Shown: piece after piece, positions 56,170 to 64,000 of the stretch
Layout: each line of letters starts with the position of its first letter
Position numbering within the stretch: position 1 is the stretch's first letter
DNA from: Siphonodentalium dalli
Lineage: Eukaryota; Mollusca; Scaphopoda; Gadilida; Siphonodentaliidae
Length of the DNA: 64,000 nt
Assembly (NCBI GenBank): GCA_032622095.1
Contig: CP136067.1
Coordinates: 173,572,556-173,636,555, forward strand
Reading direction: 5' to 3'
The notes under the pieces: model-generated
Databases searched by the model: none
Told to the model about the DNA's origin: nothing
Seen by the model: only the letters and a program-made list of their open reading frames with translations
Position numbers and translations under genes: made by a program

Positions 56170-59100
56170 ACATTGGCCTTGTTATATATGCATAAATACA
56201 AACTAAACCAGTTCAAGTTCAAGTGTTTATTGTCAAATAAATCAGTTTACATCACCCCCGTGTACGTGGTATCGCCAAAACCGAGGGTATCGCCAAAACC
56301 GAGAATATGGGAAAGTCATTTTCACGTATATGATATGGGGATATGTTTGTTTGTCATCGTAATACAGACATCGAGCATCGTATGTGTGTGTCCACACGAA
56401 GCAGGAGTATTTATCCACTAGTTGTCATTTAGTTTTCCCAGATCAGACCATTAATTATATTTTGGCGAATTTTTTCAATGGTGTTTTTGCTTTTGCTCAC
56501 TCAAATTTTCGAGAACATCCATTCACTAGTATAGTTCCTGGACTCCCACGCTTTCAAAACAAATGCCGGTATATAGCTGAATCTGTCATTGAAGCATACG
56601 ATTTGACAGAATTTAAAAAATCCCTGTCGTTCTCAATATCCGCGCGATATGAAGGGACCACTGTCGGTCCAGAAAGATGCGAACGGCACAGATGAAGATG
56701 CGCCAAACGCCGAGTTTCTGTGCAGTAAATATGCGTATTACTTAAGGAGTTCTGATGAGTTTTCGAGTGTTTTTATATGTATCTGAGACTGATAAATTGG
56801 ACTGCGAATGTCATCTGAAATATGAATCCATAACATATTCGAAATATTGTGTGCATATATATTATGAATGTGTTTCAATTGAAATTAATTGAACATTCAT
56901 CTCAGCATTCAGATTTGCGATCTCAAGAACGTGACTGATGATTTTCTCTGTTGAATGGTTTGACAGAGGTTAAGACTCCGCCCCAACAAAACAAGTACTC
57001 TCCCCGAAGACAAATAAATTTATGATGAATGACACGTTATACTCATCATCGGGCCTCGTGAAAGTTTGCACGAGTGGAGCTATAATCACAACAATTATCT
57101 CTGTCTGTGAACAAAGCAAAAACAGCCAGTCCGCATAAAATCATAATAAAATTATAATTGATCCCTTAATCGGTCAATTCGTCCGGTCCCTTGTGTGTTG
57201 CGCGGATATTTTGTGGCATCTCGAATTTAGTATTATGAAATACCATGTCTGAATCAGATGCGCCATTGGGAATTGTGCCCATAGACGAAGCGTTAGGGAA
57301 AGTCAGATGTGACTTGACGCTGAACATCCATAACAATTTTGGTTAGAACCATAACCAAACTCAGGACGGAGATAAGATTCATTTCGGTTAAACATACATA
57401 TCAATTACAGTATATGCAACCTATACGATAACATAATGAAGTCTTGTGTAAATATTATGCTCACTAAATATGTGGTCCTAGGGCTAAATTAGAAAAGTTA
57501 TAAACTATAGTGCAATTTACATGTGCACATAACAATCATGGCAGTATACACATGTTCCACAGTGAAGTGTTTATTATAAATAGCAGTAACTTTGTTGTGT
57601 GGGTGTGTACATATATGTTCGGATGTTTAGTGAATGCATGCAGCTAATCGGTTATTCGTTTAGTATTAACATGCTTGTAGTTTGTATATAGACCACACAT
57701 GCCAGACGATACGCTACGGCGTATCAACGATTTGTCATAATCATGTTTATTTTACAGACTTTAAATTATGACTCGTTCCCACTCGAGTAGACCGTTACGC
57801 GACAATGAAACCGAATCATCTTATACATATATATATCGTATTGCTCCAAAATTATGCAATTCTGGCTTTTTTGAGAGTCATCAGATAAAATTGTAACGAT
57901 TCTATGTTAACACACTAAACATCCGAACATATATGTACACACCCACACAACAAAGTTACTGCTATTTATAATAAACACTTCACTGTGGAACATGTGTATA
58001 CTGCCATGATTGTTATGTGCACATGTAAATTGCACTATAGTTTATAACTTTTCTAATTTAGCCCTAGGACCACATATTTAGTGAGCATAATATTTACACA
58101 AGACTTCATTATGTTATCGTATAGGTTGCATATACTGTAATTGATATGTATGTTTAACCGAAATGAATCTTATCTCCGTCCTGAGTTTGGTTATGGTTCT
58201 AACCAAAATTGTTATGGATGTTCAGCGTCAAGTCACATCTGACTTTCCCTAACGCTTCGTCTATGGGCACAATTCCCAATGGCGCATCTGATTCAGACAT
58301 GGTATTTCATAATACTAAATTCGAGATGCCACAAAATATCCGCGCAACACACAAGGGACCGGACGAATTGACCGATTAAGGGATCAATTATAATTTTATT
58401 ATGATTTTATGCGGACTGGCTGTTTTTGCTTTGTTCACAGACAGAGATAATTGTTGTGATTATAGCTCCACTCGTGCAAACTTTCACGAGGCCCGATGAT
58501 GAGTATAACGTGTCATTCATCATAAATTTATTTGTCTTCGGGGAGAGTACTTGTTTTGTTGGGGCGGAGTCTTAACCTCTGTCAAACCATTCAACAGAGA
58601 AAAATGGACACCATAGCACATGGTGGCGGTCAGACGAGCAATTTCCAATGATAATTCTTATACAAAACATCACAGGAAAAAAGATAAATATTTATACGTG
58701 CTCTATCCGCGAACATACTAGGCTACATCCGAAGACCACATGTTCTGTCTTTTAGTCGGATAATTCGTCCACTCGGTTATAGGGATGTGACAGTGGTGTG
58801 TTGGTGTAACATAACACTTCCCCAGATATATATATATATATATAGCTTCATCTGAGGAAGATACGTTATTTATCGAAACCGCATGGTCTGGTTTGAGTTT
58901 GTTTAAACATGGTGTTACAAGTTGGTAAGCTGGACATTGCTGTATATATATACATTGTATTTATGTATACAACTATTCTGTAATGTCTATATTGACGATC
59001 TGAATAAACTTAATTGAATTGAATTGACTACATGTGCTACATAGACACAATACAGAGGCACATCGACATCCAGATAAGAAGGCACACACGTGTGCCACAC

Positions 59101-60165
59101 ATAGCACATTGTGATGACACATGTACGGATGTTTAAGGTTAACATAGAATCGTTAGAATATTATCTGATGACTCTTAAAAAGCCAGAATTGCATAATTTG
59201 GAGCAATACGATATATGCATATTCGATAAGATGATTCGGTTTCATTGTCGCGGAACGGTCTACTCGGGGGGGAACGAGTCATAAAGTCTGTAAAATAAAC
59301 ATGATTATAACAAATCGTTGATACGCCGTAGCGTGTCGTCCGGCATGTGTGGTCTATATACAAACTCCAAGCATGTTAATACTAAACGAATATCCGATTA
59401 GGTGCATGCATGCAAACGGCAGCATTCACGTGCGTGTGGTCAAGGCATCGCGCGATCATTCATTCACGTTCTTGAGATCGCAAATCTGAATGCTGAGATG
59501 GATGTTCAATTAATTTCAATTGAAACACATTCATAATATATATGCACACAATATTTCGAATATGTTATGGATTCATATTTCAGATGACATTCGCAGTCCA
59601 ATTTACCAGTCTCAGATACACATAAAAACACTCGAAAACTCATCACAACTGCTTAAGTAATACGCATATTTACTGCACAGAAACTCGGCGTTTGGCGCAT
59701 CTTCATCTGTGCCGTTCGCATCTTTCTGGACCGACAGTGGTCCCTTCATATCGCGCGGATATTGAGAACGACAGGGATTTTTTTTTAATTCTGTCAAATC
59801 GTATGCTTCATTGACAGATTCAGCTATATACCGGCATTTGTTTTTGGAAGCGTGGGAGTCCAGGAACTATACCAGTGAATGGATGTTCTCGAAAATTTGA
59901 GTGAGCAAAAGTAAAAACACCATTGAAAAAATTCGTCAAAAACAAATGAATGGTCTGATCTGGGAAAACTAAATGACAACTAGTGGATAAATACTCCTGC
60001 TTCGTGTGGACATACACATACGATGCTCGATGTCTGTATTACGATGAGAAACAAACATATCCCCATATCATATACGTGAAAATGACTTTTCCATATTCTC
60101 GGTTTTGGCGATACCCTCGGTTTTGGCGATACCACGTACACGGGGGTGATATTATGAGACCATAA
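56170..60165. repeat. Complex nested inverted repeat of about 4 kb
   Basis: Outer arms: 56170-56938 pairs with 59460-60165, and 57636-57905 pairs with 59115-59400. A second pair, 56939-57632 and 57913-58602, lies inside. Sequence 58603-59110 has no partner. Both outer arms carry the same open stretch (HLVFPDQTI, HSNFREHPFT, VPGLPRF), once on each strand, which I do not recognise. Confidence 0.85.
58790..59027 (+). mobile_element. Possible retroelement tail inside the large inverted repeat
   Basis: CATCTGAGGAAGATACG, TTATCGAAACC, then AATAAACTTAATTGAATTGA and ATTGAC as a short-repeat 3' tail, within the only unpaired part of the 4-kb inverted repeat. Family not identified. Confidence 0.4.
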
Positions 60166-60220
60166 TACATTATTATATTATAATACATGGGGACAAATAC
60201 ATTAGAGGATATCTAGTGTT

Positions 60221-60345
60221 TTTGAGTCGAAAAAATATGTCATGAGTGAGCGAGACAAATGTTTATTTTCGCGAGCGGCTTGACACGAGCGAAAATAAAC
60301 ATTTGTCTCGGTCACGAATGACATATTTTTTGGTATCCACTCAAA
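60221..60345. repeat. 125-bp palindrome
   Basis: AAATATGTCATGAGTGAGCG and AGACAAATGTTTATTTTCGC at the left, with the inverted copy at the right; centre GAGCGGCTTGACACGAGC. Confidence 0.85.
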
Positions 60346-60355
60346 AATAAATAGC

Positions 60356-63102
60356 AGTCAGATGCTCGTAGCCCGTTTATATATAACCATGGGTATATGC
60401 GAAAAATACACAACGAAAACACACTCCACAGTTTGGATCGATAAGTCTTGCCCTGTGTATTTTGATGTTGAAATTTGTGACAATCGGTCTTCCGTATCAT
60501 TTCTACAACACAATTATCGTCTTACTTGCAGCACGACTTTATCGTGTGATCGTCACGGAAGCGTTTTCTTTCAGAGTATGGTTAATACATTGCCGCCGGT
60601 GAAGTGTATTCTCGGATAAGAAACAAATAGGCCTATGCTGAGGGCAGAAACTAAAGTTGCGAGAGGCACCCCTGGTTGAGTGTGGGATATTTGGCACTCG
60701 AGACTTGGTTAGAGGGTTTTCGTTGGGGTGGTCTCCACCTTGGAATTTCCAAATGCACCCCACCCCATTGAACCACAACAAACTCATAAGTTTGCGTAAA
60801 TCAATTTGCACCCCCCCCCCTTTGATTTTTCCCAAATGTTCCCTCACAGACTACCAGATGGTAGACTATTCCAAATGAAGCAGTAATATTGTGGCCACTT
60901 GTCGTGCGGGTGTGGGGATGCAAAAGATGGTTCGGCCCAGTATGAGATTAAAACATCTTAACATCTAGTGGTATAACACCACACAAATTTACACCCCGAT
61001 CTATTTTTTCTTAAATTAATTAGCGAGTAACTACTGGCAAGGACACAAGAGCACACAGTGCACACGCACGGGTCGGCCGATGGTTAGGCCCGATGTGAGA
61101 AAATTTTTGAAATATGAACATGAACATTTGACAATCCTATAGCATAGACCGGCCTCAAGTTTTCCAATTCTGGGAAATTATTAACCTGACACTCACCCAT
61201 AGGTTTCAAAATTGCCAACCGATGGACATTTGAGTCCAAATTTTGCAAATGAAAGGGAAATATGCAAATGTTGGTGTAAAAACAACAAATTCGTCACTAA
61301 GAAAGTGTTGGAAAATCAAACTACGAGAACAATTTCAACCTAATTTTGGTGTGAATTTTCCAATTAATTTTGCTCGGGGTATTAGGTATGACTACAATTG
61401 GGGGGTAAAACCCCTGCATAACCACCCCTGTCGACAAGTCCCTACTTGACACCCCATGCTAAATAATCGATACTAAGTTATGTTGGGTGGCACCCGGGGG
61501 GTCAGGGGCTACACCCCAGCCCGGTCGGGGAGTCATAGTCATCCCCCGTCGGTGAGTTATGTAATGTTCAACCCGGCAGCTAAAGCCCGCCCCCTGTCGG
61601 GGATATCCTGGTGCCACCCCCGTTTGAAATCATATTAAACTTTTAAAGAAGAAGACCACATATTGAGCAGAAATCAGGGGGAAACGAGCTCTCGTAACCA
61701 CAAAAGTGCACTAAAGACATCCCAAGAAATCCAAATTAGATGCAATCGCATATTGTATATATATGGTATCGTTCTGTTCGCCTCTCAATATCCAGGGACG
61801 TGGCTATATGGTTTCCGTTAGGGGGTGTCCACCATGGGAAATTCCAACTGCACCCCCTTGAATCAGAATCGCCCCAAACACAAATTCCATTTCCTAATAT
61901 CCTAAATATATTTCCAAAAAACATGGTTCTATATTCCAGGTTTGAAAATTCAGATAGTTTAACCTGAACAATTGCATAAATCATAACATATAATGGTCTA
62001 ACTCCAGACAAATTCCCACGGATACGGATAGACTGGCCTCAAATGAACCTTTCCTGGTGTTGGAATTTTCAAACCTCATATTCCCCCTCAGGTTGGAAAA
62101 CTCTCCAACTGATGACTATTTCAGTCCACAAGTTTGACCAAATGAAGTAAAATATTGTTTTGTTAAACTAATTAGCAGTTTTGTATTGGCCACGGGGGAT
62201 GGTACAATGACAACGATAGTCGGCCCGGTGTGCAATTTCTTTTTAATCTGAACAAGAAAATCTCAAAATCCTAGCATCTAGACTAGCCTCAAACCTTCCT
62301 AGAGTTGGACATTTCAAACCCGACACCCCCACTTAGGTTGGAAATTTTCAACTGATGACAATTCCAATGACAATGTTGACCAAATGCATGACAATATTAT
62401 TTTCTTAAATTAACTAGCAGTTTTTTGACTGGCCACGGGGGAGGGACCAGGACACAAATTGTCCAAGTGTTGGAAATTTCCAACCTGTCACCCTCCTAAG
62501 GTTGGAAATTTTCGACTGATGACCATTTCAGTCCAAAATATTTACCAAAAATAGGAAAATATGCAAATGAATTATTTGAAAATCAAACTACAAGAACATT
62601 TTCAACTTAATGTTGGTGTGAAATTTCCAACTAATGTTTTGGCAGGTATGAAATTTCCAACTGTTGAACATTTTGACCAAAGTTGGGGGGGGGGGGGGGG
62701 GGGGGGTGTGAGACAACCAACCTCTGTCGGCACGTCTCTGTCTATATCATATAAATACTTTTTCTAAAAACCTTTAAACCAACTCGACGTGCGATTTCCC
62801 ATGCGCTCCTGTTGTGCAAATTCTAGTATAAAAAGTGCGTCTATTTCAGACAAAGTTCAAACAGCAAATGTGACAAGACAAGACATAGAAACCGCTAATC
62901 TCATATTACCAATCTGACAACACCAGTCGAACATGATTACCTTTCAAAGCAATAACACCGGGCACCATGTTACGGACAACCACAGGCACGCACACCATGG
63001 ATAAATACACGGTAAAGAGAACGGCGTTTTTTTGTACGGTTATATCTGGCATATATACCCATGGTTATATATAAACGGGCTACGAGCATCTGACTGCGGC
63101 TT
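60356..63102. mobile_element. 2.7-kb element with about 46-bp TIRs and degenerate internal repeats
   Basis: GCAGTCAGATGCTCGTAGCC and CGTTTATATATAACCATGGG at the left, inverted at 63056-63102. The interior has degenerate units sharing CTAGACTAGCCTCAAA, TTGGAAATTTTCAACTGATG and TAGCAGTTTT, a repeated GGTGGTCTCCACC-type block (60710 and 61810), and a G run at 62683-62706. No transposase recognised. Confidence 0.65.
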
Positions 63103-63559
63103 CTTTTTATTATACGCATTTCCAAAGAAATTCACCATTTACGACGCTAAATGATCTCACAATCGTCTTCAATCGATGCATCAATTTTGAAGCCATCAGC
63201 TGGTCGCTGCCTGTTCACGCAATGCTACCTCACACTTCACCATCCGCAGAAAATAAAACTATAGTTCCCGTATTCTTCCCTTTAATATCCCCCCATAAAT
63301 ATGACGAATTTCAACATAAAATAGATTTTAATTATAACTGCAATATCAGTGAATATAACATACATGTACATTAGAATATCACACTGGGTTCTTTCACTTT
63401 GTCCTTCTTCAACAGTACAAATCGGAATCAGTGTTGGTACATGCAAGTGAATCGGTCGTACGCGCGAGCTAGTGTGAAAGTATATTCTTCTATGTCCCCT
63501 TCTGGGTGATATCGATGTTTATCTAAACGAATTTTTTTCTATAATTCACTGTTGAGCGG

Positions 63560-63925
63560 AAAATAAAATATCCTTTTCCCCTAAACTGGGCTATCAACAA
63601 ACAAAAGCACAACCAAATCCTATGACCCATGGCTAAGTTACAAGCTGAATTATCATAAAGACTCAAATTTCACAAAGTTCCATGCGCGATTCAAACAAGG
63701 GCCATAACTCTGATAAAAATAAACGGACGAAACCTGTAGTAAGTCTATAACCTTTCTCACGAGCTGTGCTATCGCCACACCGAAGGACAACTGATTCCGG
63801 GCGTCCTTGCCCAAGTTACAAGCCGAAATGTTCTGTCGGACACAAAGTTCACAAACTTAAATGTCAAACAAGGGTGCTAGCTCTGGTACAAATTATTGAC
63901 GAAACCCGTAGCATGTTGGTATCCT
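63560..63925 (+). repeat. Tandem pair of about 180-bp dispersed repeat units
   Basis: CAAGTTACAAGC/TAAGTTACAAGC, TTCACAAA, CAAACAAGGGCCATAACTCT and GACGAAACC recur in two successive units. The 'AAGGGCCATAACTCTG' word is, to my knowledge, frequent in bivalve sequence; that is recollection, not a search. Confidence 0.5.
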
Positions 63926-64000
63926 GTTCCCGAATTTTTTGTTTCGTATTATTCTGATTTATTTACTAATTTTTGGGGAGGTGGGTCCGAAAATGTTGGC

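Noticed and set aside
58840-58885. Hammerhead-ribozyme-like CTGAGGA..GAAAC
   Set aside because: The bases expected to pair next to the core do not (A opposite C), and no stem III or stem I could be matched by eye.

Overview
This is a eukaryotic, intron-rich, AT-rich window with no bacterial gene layout. A tRNA-derived SINE with a 12-bp target duplication, many short inverted-repeat transposons, (CT)n microsatellites and a metazoan-type secreted matrix metalloproteinase (MMP) all point to an invertebrate animal. A lophotrochozoan, most likely a mollusc, fits best; that assignment is inference, from the SINE style and from 'AAGGGCCATAACTCTG'-type repeats near 63.7 kb.

One protein-coding gene can be assembled. 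It is a complete 11-exon MMP on the minus strand, running from about 51.66 kb (start codon) to 21.19 kb (stop). The 11 exons join in frame through GT..AG junctions into 1,845 nt, or 614 residues: signal peptide, prodomain with cysteine switch PRCGVKD, catalytic domain with [12 protein letters not shown] and Met-turn, Thr/Ser hinge, a four-blade hemopexin domain closed by two cysteines, and an unusual C-terminal extension of PGQDS repeats followed by a Lys/Arg/His-rich tail. A TATA-like site lies upstream and an AATAAA lies about 360 bp past the stop. The rest of the window is MMP intron (21-52 kb) or flank, and no second credible gene was found.

The non-coding part is crowded with small non-autonomous DNA transposons. 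At least eight sequence-distinct families end in TTAA, as expected for piggyBac-type mobilisation. Two of them (T1 and T2), plus a third family with unrelated ends (X1), carry the same internal module: two roughly 65-bp near-perfect hairpins in opposite orientation. Elements are nested inside each other and in several places share a terminal TTAA, forming chains. Other content includes long foldbacks, a 4-kb nested inverted repeat (56.2-60.2 kb), a 1.33-kb TIR element (31.9-33.2 kb), a 2.7-kb TIR element (60.4-63.1 kb), and minisatellites of 25, 29, 31, 36 and 39 bp.

The most unusual signal is that three MMP splice-donor regions (exons 1, 8 and 9) lie in locally duplicated sequence. At exon 1 the donor is repeated seven times at 39-bp spacing with the reading frame open throughout, so each donor choice would add a multiple of 13 residues to the prodomain.
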